A stretch of 64,000 bases of DNA from Niallia circulans (GTDB lineage Bacteria; Bacillota; Bacilli; Bacillales; Cytobacillaceae): positions 4,776,001 through 4,840,000 of the forward strand of contig NZ_CP026031.1 of assembly GCF_003726095.1 (NCBI RefSeq), read 5' to 3'. How positions within the stretch are numbered: the stretch's first letter is position 1; each line of letters starts with the position of its first letter. The notes under the pieces are model-generated. The model was not told the DNA's origin, ran no database searches, and saw only the letters and a program-made list of their open reading frames with translations. This document shows positions 17,680 to 25,168 of this stretch, piece by piece. The position numbers were made by a program, and so were the translations under genes.

Positions 17680-17786
17680 AAACATAATTAAAATAATACT
17701 AAACAATTTTGATCTTGTACAGATAGGAATATTAAGAGAAAATTTACCAATTATTTTTAAGACGCTGGATTCCTTAAGGGCAAGTA

Positions 17787-17795
17787 TGTTATACT
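17787..17795 (+). promoter_or_regulatory. Extended -10 promoter of the vmlR leader
   Basis: TG-T-TATACT (TG at 17787-17788, TATACT at 17790-17795) is a good extended -10 about 30 bases upstream of the leader ORF. The -35 position (about 17767) is weak, as is often seen with extended -10 promoters. Confidence 0.55.
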
Positions 17796-17824
17796 ACAGT
17801 TACTTATAACGAAAGGGATGATGG

Positions 17825-17896
17825 GTGAACGATGAAGAACTAATCTTATTTTTCCAAAATTTGAATGAAATACATTTCAAATGGAACAAAAAATAG
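17825..17896 (+). CDS. Leader peptide of the vmlR attenuator (23 aa)
   Basis: A GTG-started ORF of 23 codons (begins VNDEELILFF, ends HFKWNKK) with GAAAGGGA about 7 bases upstream. Its second half and stop lie inside a long hairpin: 17839-17853 pairs with 17889-17903 over 15 bp, with one G-T pair. The arrangement fits ribosome-mediated attenuation, in which a ribosome slowed by antibiotic in the first half would cover the 5' arm and release the 3' arm. It is a control element, not a functional protein. Confidence 0.7.
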   Translation: MNDEELILFFQNLNEIHFKWNKK

Positions 17897-18065
17897 GATT
17901 AGTCTGCCCATTTCCATAAATCGCTTTTTCAAGCATATCTCTAATGGTATGTGCACAATGATTGGTCGATATGCACGCTTTTTGTATATCGGTTATGTAT
18001 GGTGTGAATGAGCAAATAATTAGGTACGGCTAATCCTTCCAGAGAAAATTTGGGAGGATTTTTTT
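17839..18065 (+). promoter_or_regulatory. Transcription attenuator of vmlR
   Basis: Three mutually exclusive stems can be read. Stem 1 is 17839-17853 with 17889-17903. The antiterminator is 17895-17904 with 18028-18037 (10 bp, one G-T). The terminator is AATCCTTCC (18032-18040) with GGGAGGATT (18052-18060), followed by a run of T to 18065. Stem 1 formation hides the antiterminator arm and lets the terminator form. A ribosome stalled in the leader ORF would reverse this. The vmlR ribosome binding site follows immediately. Confidence 0.8.
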
Positions 18066-18090
18066 CTCCCTTCTGAAAGGGATTGATAAT

Positions 18091-19722
18091 ATGAAAGAAC
18101 TCTTAAAGTTAATCAATATCGGATATGAAGTGCTCGATACAACTATTTTTACAAATATAAATGCAAGTGTACAGCAAGGAGAAGTTATTGGGATTATTGG
18201 CAAAAATGGTGCAGGCAAATCGACTTTACTGCAGTTAATAAATAAAGAAATTGTCCCTACAGATGGACATATTAAGTGGGTAAAGGAAGACTTATCGGTT
18301 AAAATGGTTGAACAGGAGACCGAAAATTATGACTTAGAGAAAGAAACTTTTTTGGAATCGAAGCTATTAGAGAAATGGCAGGTGCCGACAAAGGACTTCC
18401 GAGTAATGAGTGGCGGGGAAAAATTAAAAGCACGTCTTGGTAAAGGCTTTGCCCATGATGCTGATTTATTGCTATTAGATGAACCAACCAACCACTTAGA
18501 TGAACAAAGTATGGCACTGCTTCATGAACTAATAACAGCATATAAAGGAACCATTATTATCGTTTCTCATGACCGCTATTTCTTGGATAAAGTTACGACG
18601 AAAATCTGGTCGCTTGAAAATAAACAGCTTATCGAACATAAAGGGAATTATACAAGCTATATGGAGGCACGCGAGCAAAAGAGATTAACCCAGCAGCGGG
18701 AGTATGATAAACAGCAGAAGAAGATTAAACAAGTGGAAGGACAAATGAAGGAGCTCACCTCTTGGTCTCAGAAAGCACATGCCCAATCAACAAAACAAGA
18801 ATTCCCAAAAGAATATTATCGCACAAAGGCCAAACGAATGGATGCTCAAGTCAAATCAAAGCAAAAACGTTTAGAAAAAGAGCTGGAAAAAAATAAAGTG
18901 GAACGTTTAGACGAAGAGTATACGGTAGCTTTTTCGATTGAAGCGAATAAAAAGAAGGGGAAACGCTTTTTGGAAATTAAAGATTTATCCAAAGCATTTG
19001 ACTCTAAAATGTTGTTTGAAAAGGTGAATATAACGATTCAGCATGGGGAAAAGGTTGCGATTATGGGACCTAACGGAAGTGGGAAAACAACCTTATTAAA
19101 CATTATTTTAGGAAAAGAAAAGGCCAATGGAGAAGTCTGGATTTCACCGACAGCCACTATCGGCTATCTAACACAGGAAGTATTCGATCTTCCTTTAGAG
19201 GAAACACCAGAACAGCTATTCTTTAAAGAAACATTTAAAGAAAGAGGAAAAGTACAAACACTGATGAAACATTTAGGGTTTATGGCGTCTCAATGGAAGG
19301 AACCAATAAAAAGTATGAGCATGGGAGAACGGGTAAAATGCAAATTAATGGCTTATATTTTAGAAGAAAAAGATGTGCTCATACTCGATGAACCAACCAA
19401 CCATCTTGATTTACCTTCCCGAGAGCAATTAGAAAAAACGCTATCCCAGTATAATGGAACACTTATTATTGTTTCCCATGACCGTTATTTCCTAGAGCAA
19501 ACAACGTCAAGTAAGCTAATCATAGGTAATGGAACGGTTCAAAGGCAATGGACAGAGTCTCCAAAACGGGATAGAGATAATAAAGAAGAATTACGGCTAA
19601 AACTGGAGACAGAAAGACAAGAAGTGTTAGGAAAATTAAGCTTTATGACACCAAAGGATAAGGAATATGCGGAATTAGATAGAAAGTTTCTGGAATTAAC
19701 GAAGCAAATGAAGGAGCTATAG
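18091..19722 (+). CDS. vmlR: ABC-F antibiotic resistance protein, VmlR type
   Basis: A 543-aa ribosome-protection ATPase of the ARE ABC-F family. Two ABC domains are joined by a charged interdomain linker. Domain 1 has GIIGKNGAGKSTLLQLI, signature MSGGEKLKARL and LLLLDEPTNHLDEQS. The linker region (~180-290) carries the antibiotic-resistance arm, rich in Lys/Glu/Gln (LTQQREYDKQQKKIKQVEGQ). Domain 2 has MGPNGSGKTTLLNIIL, MSMGERVKCKLMAYILEEKD and LILDEPTNHLDLPSREQLE. It closely follows B. subtilis VmlR, which dislodges lincosamides, streptogramin A and pleuromutilins from the 50S subunit. No membrane domain is present, as expected. It is controlled by the attenuator upstream. Confidence 0.92.
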   Translation: MKELLKLINIGYEVLDTTIFTNINASVQQGEVIGIIGKNGAGKSTLLQLINKEIVPTDGHIKWVKEDLSVKMVEQETENYDLEKETFLESKLLEKWQVPTKDFRVMSGGEKLKARLGKGFAHDADLLLLDEPTNHLDEQSMALLHELITAYKGTIIIVSHDRYFLDKVTTKIWSLENKQLIEHKGNYTSYMEAREQKRLTQQREYDKQQKKIKQVEGQMKELTSWSQKAHAQSTKQEFPKEYYRTKAKRMDAQVKSKQKRLEKELEKNKVERLDEEYTVAFSIEANKKKGKRFLEIKDLSKAFDSKMLFEKVNITIQHGEKVAIMGPNGSGKTTLLNIILGKEKANGEVWISPTATIGYLTQEVFDLPLEETPEQLFFKETFKERGKVQTLMKHLGFMASQWKEPIKSMSMGERVKCKLMAYILEEKDVLILDEPTNHLDLPSREQLEKTLSQYNGTLIIVSHDRYFLEQTTSSKLIIGNGTVQRQWTESPKRDRDNKEELRLKLETERQEVLGKLSFMTPKDKEYAELDRKFLELTKQMKEL

Positions 19723-19740
19723 GGGGTTATTCCCCTTTTA
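19720..19740 (+). terminator. Weak terminator after vmlR
   Basis: A short AGGGG/CCCCT stem overlaps the vmlR stop and is followed by four T. It is the only candidate before the convergent gene. Confidence 0.45.
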
Positions 19741-19950
19741 ATTTGTAAAATAATTAATTATTCCAGCTATTGCTAATGAGACTACACCAATTAGAAAGGC
19801 TATCATGGATATTTTTATGTTTAATGCGCGATCTTCTTTTGTTTCTGTGAAATGGTGGTTTCTGTGCTGCCTGCCATCTGGCCACGCTCCGATCATTGTC
19901 ACCGCGATGAAGATCGAGATGATACCGATGATGAAAAAAAACACAAACAT
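19738..19950 (-). CDS. Small two-helix membrane protein, unknown function
   Basis: A 70-aa protein with two hydrophobic segments (FFFIIGIISIFIAVTMIGAW and ISMIAFLIGVVSLAIAGIIN) separated by a short His/Arg/Glu-rich loop (GRQHRNHHFTETKEDRA). I do not recognise the family. A strong site AAAGGAGG lies 7 bases upstream of the ATG at 19950, so it is a real gene even though short. A 9-bp hairpin (19968-19991) precedes it. The His-rich loop could bind a metal, but that is speculation. Confidence 0.7.
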   Translation of the reverse strand: MFVFFFIIGIISIFIAVTMIGAWPDGRQHRNHHFTETKEDRALNIKISMIAFLIGVVSLAIAGIINYFTN

Positions 19951-19967
19951 AGATATTCCTCCTTTTT

Positions 19968-19991
19968 AAACAAGAAGTAATTTTCTTGTTT
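19968..19991. promoter_or_regulatory. Hairpin directly upstream of the 70-aa gene
   Basis: AAACAAGAA and TTCTTGTTT form a perfect 9-bp inverted repeat around a 6-base loop, ending 18 bases before the start codon and touching the ribosome binding site. It may be an operator or an RNA hairpin. Confidence 0.35.
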
Positions 19992-20074
19992 AAAATATAC
20001 GTTTGATCCAACTTGAAAGTTACAGAAATATAAGATTATTTATGCTTTAATAAGAAGAAAGAGGAGGAACAGAC

Positions 20075-21040
20075 ATGAGAATACCTGCTAAGCTACAAAA
20101 GGGCGATGAAATTAGAGTAATTGCCCCTAGTCGAAGTGCAGCAATTTTATCAGAAGAGGGAATAGAGCAAGCAAAGAAAAGATTAGAGAATCTTGGCTTT
20201 GTTGTGACGTTTGGGAAGCATATTTTTGAATCTGACTTACAATTCTCCTCCACGATTGAGCATCGGGTGGAGGATATTCATGATGCTTTTCGGGATCAAA
20301 ATGTAAAAGGAATATTAACGGTCATTGGCGGATTTAACAGCAATGAGCTGTTGCCTTATTTAGATTTTGATTTAATAAAAGCTAACCCTAAGATGCTTTG
20401 TGGGTATAGTGATATAACCGCTTTAGCAACTGCGATTACAACCAAGGCTGATTTTATTACCTATTCTGGTCCACACTTTTCTAGCTTCCAAATGGAAAAG
20501 CTACAGGAATACCAAACAGAATATTTCCGGAAATGCTTGATGGAAACTAGTGCGTTTATCATAGAGCCTTCTGATGTGTGGACAGATGATCCGTGGTATT
20601 TGGATCAAGAAAATCGCCGATATGAACCTGGAGGCTGGAGGGTATACCAAGAGGGAAGTGCAAAAGGGCAATTGTTTGGTGGTAATCTATGTACCTTAAA
20701 TTTACTGCAGGGAACAGAATATATGCCTAATCTTAAAGACGGCATTCTATTTGTAGAAGATGATGAATTAACCATTCCAGAAACATTCGCAAGAGATTTA
20801 ACCTCTTTGTTGCAGACAGCAGGAATAATTAAAGCATTAGTAATTGGGAGATTTCAGCGAGCTTCGAAAATGACAGAAGAGCAGCTTTTGTTTATTTTAG
20901 ATAAACATCCTCTTTTGCAGCAAATCCCTGTATTATATGATGTGGATTTTGGTCATATCCAACCATTCTTTACTTTTCCCATTGGGGGAGAAGTAGAGAT
21001 TGATACAAAGAACTATGGAATTAAAATGACTACTTTTTAA
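20075..21040 (+). CDS. S66-family peptidase (LD-carboxypeptidase / MccF-like)
   Basis: A 321-aa serine peptidase of clan S66. The catalytic triad is visible: Ser112 in MLCGYSDITAL, Glu228 in GILFVEDDE and His294 in VDFGHIQPFFTFPIGG. Family members cut muropeptide L,D bonds (LdcA) or detoxify microcin C-like compounds (MccF). The sequence IAPSRSAAILSEEGIEQAKK and the GGNLCTLNLLQGTEYMP loop look closer to the MccF-like Bacillus branch. It is cytoplasmic, with no signal peptide. The next gene (UvrC-like) follows after 22 bases and may be co-transcribed. Confidence 0.85.
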   Translation: MRIPAKLQKGDEIRVIAPSRSAAILSEEGIEQAKKRLENLGFVVTFGKHIFESDLQFSSTIEHRVEDIHDAFRDQNVKGILTVIGGFNSNELLPYLDFDLIKANPKMLCGYSDITALATAITTKADFITYSGPHFSSFQMEKLQEYQTEYFRKCLMETSAFIIEPSDVWTDDPWYLDQENRRYEPGGWRVYQEGSAKGQLFGGNLCTLNLLQGTEYMPNLKDGILFVEDDELTIPETFARDLTSLLQTAGIIKALVIGRFQRASKMTEEQLLFILDKHPLLQQIPVLYDVDFGHIQPFFTFPIGGEVEIDTKNYGIKMTTF

Positions 21041-21062
21041 ATGGTTCAGTGGAGGAATAGAC

Positions 21063-22124
21063 TTGGAGCTTAAAGAAAAGATAAAAAATCTGCCCGCATC
21101 TCCAGGGGTATATTTGATGAAGGATTCCTCTGGACAAATCATTTACGTTGGCAAATCCAAAAGATTAAAAAATAGAGTTTCTTCTTATTTTCAGTATTCG
21201 AAAAATCGGATTGGTAAAGTAGAAAAATTAGTGAAGCATATAAAGGATTTTGACTTTATTGTCACAGACACGGAGTTTGAGGCATTAATGCTGGAATGTA
21301 AGTTAATAAAAGAGATCCAGCCCATGTACAATCGGATGATGAAAGCGACAAAGGCATACAACTACATCATATTCCGATACCAGAAGGGCAGCTACCGTTT
21401 GGAGATTGTAAATGAATTGGAGAAGGAAGATATTCATTATTATTTTGGTCCTTTCACTAGTAAAAGAACAGTAGAAAATGCGATAAAAGGAATCAAATCA
21501 TTTTATAAAATAGATTGTTCCAATACGACAAACAGTACTAGTCCCTGTCTCAATTATACAATCGGAAAGTGTATAGGGATTTGCTTCAATCCAATAGCTG
21601 AAGAAACGTATCAACAAATTATCCATCGTCTTATCTCTTTATTTAAAAAAAAGGATACTAGAATACTAGAAGAGATGTCCGCTGAAATGAATGAAGCTTC
21701 TAGTAATTTTGAGTTTGAGAAAGCAGCGGAAATAAGAGATACCATTGCCAAAATAAAGACGATTCTGCAAACAGAAACAGTAATAAATTTTATGGTAGAT
21801 ACTCGTCTTTTTCTAGCAGTCGAGTACTTAGATAATGGCCGGATAAAGCTCTTTCTGATTAGACGAAATCAAATTTTATACCGGCAAATATATGAAGCAA
21901 ATCATTTTGATATGCAAGTGGTGAAGAGGCAGATTTGCACATATCTTTCAAGAAAGAATCTGTTTATTGGCACTTTAGATAAAGCAGAAATAGACGAAGC
22001 TTATATTATTTACAACTATTTAAACAGCGGCAATTGTCAGTATGTTGTCATAGAGGGCGAATGGCAGGGAAATAGAGAATGTGGTAATTTGGAAAACAGT
22101 CTCAGGAAAATCCTTCCCTATTAA
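21063..22124 (+). CDS. UvrC-like nuclease lacking the C-terminal half
   Basis: A 353-aa protein with a TTG start behind GGAGGA. Residues ~10-95 are a GIY-YIG nuclease domain (SPGVYLMKDSSGQIIYVGKS, LKNRVSSYF, TEFEALMLECKLIKE). Around 165-175 are the Cys residues seen in UvrC (CLNYTIGKCIGIC), and near 200-235 is a UVR-like motif (EASSNFEFEKAAEIRDTIAK). Full UvrC is ~600 aa with an RNase-H-like 3'-nuclease and helix-hairpin-helix ends; neither is present. It thus resembles a Cho-type accessory 3'-side incision nuclease, though Cho is shorter and lacks the UVR motif. The reading frame is clean, so it looks like a stable short form and not a pseudogene. Confidence 0.8.
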   Translation: MELKEKIKNLPASPGVYLMKDSSGQIIYVGKSKRLKNRVSSYFQYSKNRIGKVEKLVKHIKDFDFIVTDTEFEALMLECKLIKEIQPMYNRMMKATKAYNYIIFRYQKGSYRLEIVNELEKEDIHYYFGPFTSKRTVENAIKGIKSFYKIDCSNTTNSTSPCLNYTIGKCIGICFNPIAEETYQQIIHRLISLFKKKDTRILEEMSAEMNEASSNFEFEKAAEIRDTIAKIKTILQTETVINFMVDTRLFLAVEYLDNGRIKLFLIRRNQILYRQIYEANHFDMQVVKRQICTYLSRKNLFIGTLDKAEIDEAYIIYNYLNSGNCQYVVIEGEWQGNRECGNLENSLRKILPY

Positions 22125-22189
22125 AAAGAGATTCTTCGAGAAATACAGATAAAAATGCAGTGATATCCTAAAATAGAGGAGAAATCAAT

Positions 22190-23014
22190 ATGCTGTCAAA
22201 AGAACAAATTGCTGAAATTAGAGAGCTTAAGGATATTTGTGAGAAAGAAGAAGGTTTTGAGTTAAAGCTTAACTTTGATATGCTCGAAAATCGAAATGGA
22301 GAAAAGAAAGAGGACTTTTTTTATTATGTAGACGGCAAACTAGTTGGCTTTTTAGGGAGCTACTATTTTGGCAAAAAAGTTGAGTTGTGTGGTATGGTTC
22401 ATCCACATTTTCGCCGGAACGGGATTTTTACAGCTTTGCTGGAAGAAGGCTTAGAAACAGCAAGACAGAGAGAAGCTACGAGTATATTATTGAATGCTCC
22501 TGCTGCATCGCAGAGTGCAAAAGTATTTCTAGAGAAGCTACCATGTTCCTATGCCTTTTCGGAACATCAAATGAAATGGCATAAGGAAGATTTAATAGAG
22601 GATGCTGCGATTTCTTTAAGACCATATGATTATGATCAGGATAAAGAAATAGAAATAGAGCTTGATGTTTTAGGCTTTGGTATAGCTGAGGAGGATGCTC
22701 GAGATTACGTTAACACCATAACGGAGCAGGCTGGTGATAAACGCATGATTATTGAGGTAGATGGAAAAACAGCGGGGAAAATCAGAGTTTCTGAAACCGA
22801 TGGAGAAGCATGGATTTACGGGTTCGTTGTTGTTCCAGAGCTTCGCGGAAAAGGAATTGGCAGAAGGGCATTATCCAAAGTGGTAAAAATGGAAAAGGAA
22901 AAAGGCCTTTCTATCTTTTTAGAAGTAGAAGCAAAAAATGCTCGAGCGCTTAAACTTTATGAGTCTTGTGGATTTCGAAGCTATCATTCTCAGGACTATT
23001 ATGAATATAAATAA
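22190..23014 (+). CDS. Tandem GNAT N-acetyltransferase
   Basis: A 274-aa protein with two GNAT folds. The first half has VDGKLVGFLGSYYFGKKVEL and the acetyl-CoA loop HPHFRRNGIFTALL. The second has VDGKTAGKIRVS, VVPELRGKGIGRRALSKVV (motif A, R/Q-x-x-G-x-G/A) and NARALKLYESCGFR. Only the second keeps a fully canonical CoA loop, so the first may serve in substrate binding. The acceptor is unknown. It is separated by 65 bases from the nuclease gene and ends at a bidirectional terminator. Confidence 0.82.
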   Translation: MLSKEQIAEIRELKDICEKEEGFELKLNFDMLENRNGEKKEDFFYYVDGKLVGFLGSYYFGKKVELCGMVHPHFRRNGIFTALLEEGLETARQREATSILLNAPAASQSAKVFLEKLPCSYAFSEHQMKWHKEDLIEDAAISLRPYDYDQDKEIEIELDVLGFGIAEEDARDYVNTITEQAGDKRMIIEVDGKTAGKIRVSETDGEAWIYGFVVVPELRGKGIGRRALSKVVKMEKEKGLSIFLEVEAKNARALKLYESCGFRSYHSQDYYEYK

Positions 23015-23024
23015 CTCTTTTGAC

Positions 23025-23060
23025 AGAAGGTATCTAAATGTAGTCATTAAGATACCTTCT
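23025..23060. terminator. Bidirectional terminator
   Basis: A perfect 11-bp stem AGAAGGTATCT / AGATACCTTCT lies between the convergent GNAT and CueP-like genes. Confidence 0.8.
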
Positions 23061-23064
23061 ATCC

Positions 23065-23601
23065 TTATATCAAAGGAAGAGCAGTAATACATGTATTATC
23101 ATCCTTAAAAGTAGCGAGATCCGATTTGGCTGTTTTGCCATTATAGGAGATGGTTAATTTTAAATCTTTATTGCGTGGAAGCCATAAATCGATAAACCCG
23201 TTTTGCTGAGAAGTTATAAGTTCATCTACATAAACATTCCCCACGTCATCTTCAATAAGTACCGCGAATTCCTTATTTGCCAATTCCCCGCGGCACCCTG
23301 TTAAATTATGGATAGCACAAGGGTGAGTATCTACTAAGTAAGGAGCAACAGAAACAAAAAATTCCTCCTTGGGCAAGCGATAGAGATGCTCTTCGTTGTC
23401 GAGAGTATTCACTGTTAATGTATCAGAGGTAATGGAAGCGGCAGCTGCTGACTTCTTCCCGGAACTAAAATCTTGAACAAGTTGTTTGAGATCGCTATCG
23501 TCCATTTTTTCATAGCGGTTATTTTGGGTAATAATTAAAAGAATCGTTACAGCAAATAGTATGGTAATAAATATCGGAATGATAAGTTTAGTTTTTTTCA
23601 T
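23065..23601 (-). CDS. cueP: CueP-family metal-binding protein, membrane-anchored
   Basis: A 178-aa protein with one N-terminal hydrophobic segment (IIPIFITILFAVTILLIITQ) and an outward domain. The motif THPCAIHNLTGCRGEL (Cys95, His98, Cys103) and a late Cys171 in DDNTCITALP match the CueP family, best known as periplasmic copper-binding CueP of Salmonella. In this Gram-positive host the domain would be tethered on the outer face of the membrane. No copper ATPase or copper regulator lies nearby, so its role in copper handling is inferred from the family alone. Confidence 0.8.
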   Translation of the reverse strand: MKKTKLIIPIFITILFAVTILLIITQNNRYEKMDDSDLKQLVQDFSSGKKSAAAASITSDTLTVNTLDNEEHLYRLPKEEFFVSVAPYLVDTHPCAIHNLTGCRGELANKEFAVLIEDDVGNVYVDELITSQQNGFIDLWLPRNKDLKLTISYNGKTAKSDLATFKDDNTCITALPLI

Positions 23602-23848
23602 ATTAATCGCATTCTCCCTTTCAAGTTTGACTGCTTATGTATAAAGATAACAAAAAAGAGCAAAAAATTATGAAAGAAAAATGGAGATTTTGTGAATTTT
23701 TTTTATTTAATCGATTTCTTTTTCATTTTTCAGAAGTTTGGTAAAAATTGTGAGAAAAGTCCTTTCTTTCTCTTGTATATCTGTCTATTTTCCTATAAAA
23801 TTTGTAATAGAAACTAGAAAAAGGAAATAGAGTATTTCATTATTTAAA

Positions 23849-23854
23849 TATAAT
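23849..23854 (+). promoter_or_regulatory. -10 element of the riboswitch transcript
   Basis: TATAAT ends 6 bases before the first base of aptamer stem P1, which would place the transcript start at about 23861. No clear -35 is visible. Confidence 0.5.
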
Positions 23855-23859
23855 AAAAT

Positions 23860-23986
23860 GATAAAGGCAAATTCATCGAAAGGTGAAGACGCAAAGCTAT
23901 AGGGACTAAGATCGTGGAGATTAAGTCAGCCAGTTACCGATTTATCTTGATAAAGAAGGGCTAATCGGTCGAAGATTAGCTTTTTT
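23860..23986 (+). ncRNA. Cyclic di-GMP-I (GEMM-I) riboswitch with terminator
   Basis: The aptamer shows the class hallmarks: GGCAAA, a P2 hairpin TTCATC-GAAA-GGTGAA with the GNRA tetraloop, GACGCAAAGC, a P3 arm with ACTAAG, and AGCCAGTTACCG. P1 is GATAAA (23860-23865) with TTTATC (23941-23946). The platform has an intrinsic terminator, GCTAATC (23960-23966) with GATTAGC (23974-23980) and six T. An alternative stem pairs ACCGAT (23936-23941) with ATCGGT (23964-23969), with TTTATC/GATAAA inside it. That stem competes with both P1 and the terminator, so ligand binding should favour termination (an OFF switch). Confidence 0.92.
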
Positions 23987-24049
23987 CTATTATTTGGATA
24001 GCTGTAATATGTCGATGATAGTCTCACTAATGGTAAGGTGAGGAGAAAA

Positions 24050-25021
24050 ATGGGGATATTATATTTTTGCTGCGGAGTAATGATAGGTATTTTCTTTTGG
24101 AAAAAAAATGATAAGCGTAAATATAATAAGTGGAAAGCGAAAGTAGAAAAAGAAGACATTATGTTTCGACTAGTGGAAAGCTCAAAGGACATCGTTTATC
24201 GATATGAAGTGAAACCGCAAATGAGACATTCGTATATTAGTCCTTCCGCCGATGCTGTATTAGGAGATGGCATGGTCAAGGAATTTTATCGGAATCCGTA
24301 TGCCCCTTTAGAAATGATTTATCCCGATGATTATCACATTATGTACAAAAAACTTCATGGTGCAATTGATTATAGTCAGCCATTGGTTCAACGAATGAGA
24401 TGTTCAGACGGTTCTTATAAATGGTTTGAGGAATATGCGACGCCTATTTATGAGCATGGAGAGCTTGTAGCGATTCATGGAATCATTCGTAATATCGACG
24501 AGAAAGTAAGACTACGAGAGAATTTAGAGCATCAGCTGATCCATGATGCATTGACAGAAGTATATAATCGCTTTTACTTTGAACAAAAGATGGAAGAATT
24601 TGATACGAAAATAGATGAAGTAATTGCCATTATCCTATGTGATTTAGATGAACTAAAACAAGTTAATGATAAGTACGGTCATAAACAAGGCGATGATTTA
24701 ATTAAAGCAGCTGGAAAATTATTAAATACTTTTTCTTCTCCTTATATTACGGTCTCGAGAATCGGCGGGGATGAATTTGTCTTGTTAATTCAAGGAATGC
24801 AGCAAGAAGAAATAGAAGAGTTATATAAGAGGATGACGATGGGATTAAGCGATAAGGGAAAATGCGTAGAAGAAAACATGGTGAGAATGTCGATTGGCTA
24901 CGCATTTGGTCAAAGCTCTCTTGGAAGAATGACAGCCTTATTTACAGAAGCAGATAATCATATGTATCAAAATAAAGTTCAGAAGAAAAAGAAAAATCAC
25001 AATAAAGTATTGGCAGAATAA
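24050..25021 (+). CDS. Diguanylate cyclase, PAS-GGDEF, membrane-anchored
   Basis: A 323-aa enzyme making c-di-GMP from two GTP. It has one N-terminal membrane segment (ILYFCCGVMIGIFFW), a PAS fold of the PAS_3 kind at ~35-150 (SSKDIVYRYEVKPQMRHSYI, SDGSYKWFEEYATPIYE), and a GGDEF domain at ~155-310 with DALTEVYNRFYFE and an intact catalytic RIGGDEFV. The RxxD inhibitory I-site expected just upstream is replaced by SPYI, so product inhibition by the usual route is unlikely. The ATG at 24050 is chosen over GTG 24038, which lies within the Shine-Dalgarno region AAGGTGAGGAG. It is controlled by the c-di-GMP riboswitch upstream. Confidence 0.9.
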   Translation: MGILYFCCGVMIGIFFWKKNDKRKYNKWKAKVEKEDIMFRLVESSKDIVYRYEVKPQMRHSYISPSADAVLGDGMVKEFYRNPYAPLEMIYPDDYHIMYKKLHGAIDYSQPLVQRMRCSDGSYKWFEEYATPIYEHGELVAIHGIIRNIDEKVRLRENLEHQLIHDALTEVYNRFYFEQKMEEFDTKIDEVIAIILCDLDELKQVNDKYGHKQGDDLIKAAGKLLNTFSSPYITVSRIGGDEFVLLIQGMQQEEIEELYKRMTMGLSDKGKCVEENMVRMSIGYAFGQSSLGRMTALFTEADNHMYQNKVQKKKKNHNKVLAE

Positions 25022-25043
25022 CTTGTTTTGCAGCACAGGGAAG

Positions 25044-25072
25044 ACAGCTTTCAACTAAAGGAAGCTGTTTTC
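25044..25072 (+). terminator. Terminator after the diguanylate cyclase
   Basis: ACAGCTTTC pairs with GGAAGCTGT (9 bp, one G-T) and a T-rich tail follows. Confidence 0.75.
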
Positions 25073-25129
25073 TTTATATAGAATTGTTTTTTGCAAAGTG
25101 TTATTGCATGTTCTTCACGGTGAAAAGGG

Positions 25130-25135
25130 TATAAT
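25130..25135 (+). promoter_or_regulatory. -10 element ahead of selO
   Basis: A perfect TATAAT lies 34 bases upstream of the start. The -35 is unclear (TTGCAT at 25104 is spaced by 20 bases). Confidence 0.4.
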
Positions 25136-25168
25136 AGAAATATCAAAAAGGAATGGAAGGGAGCTAAT

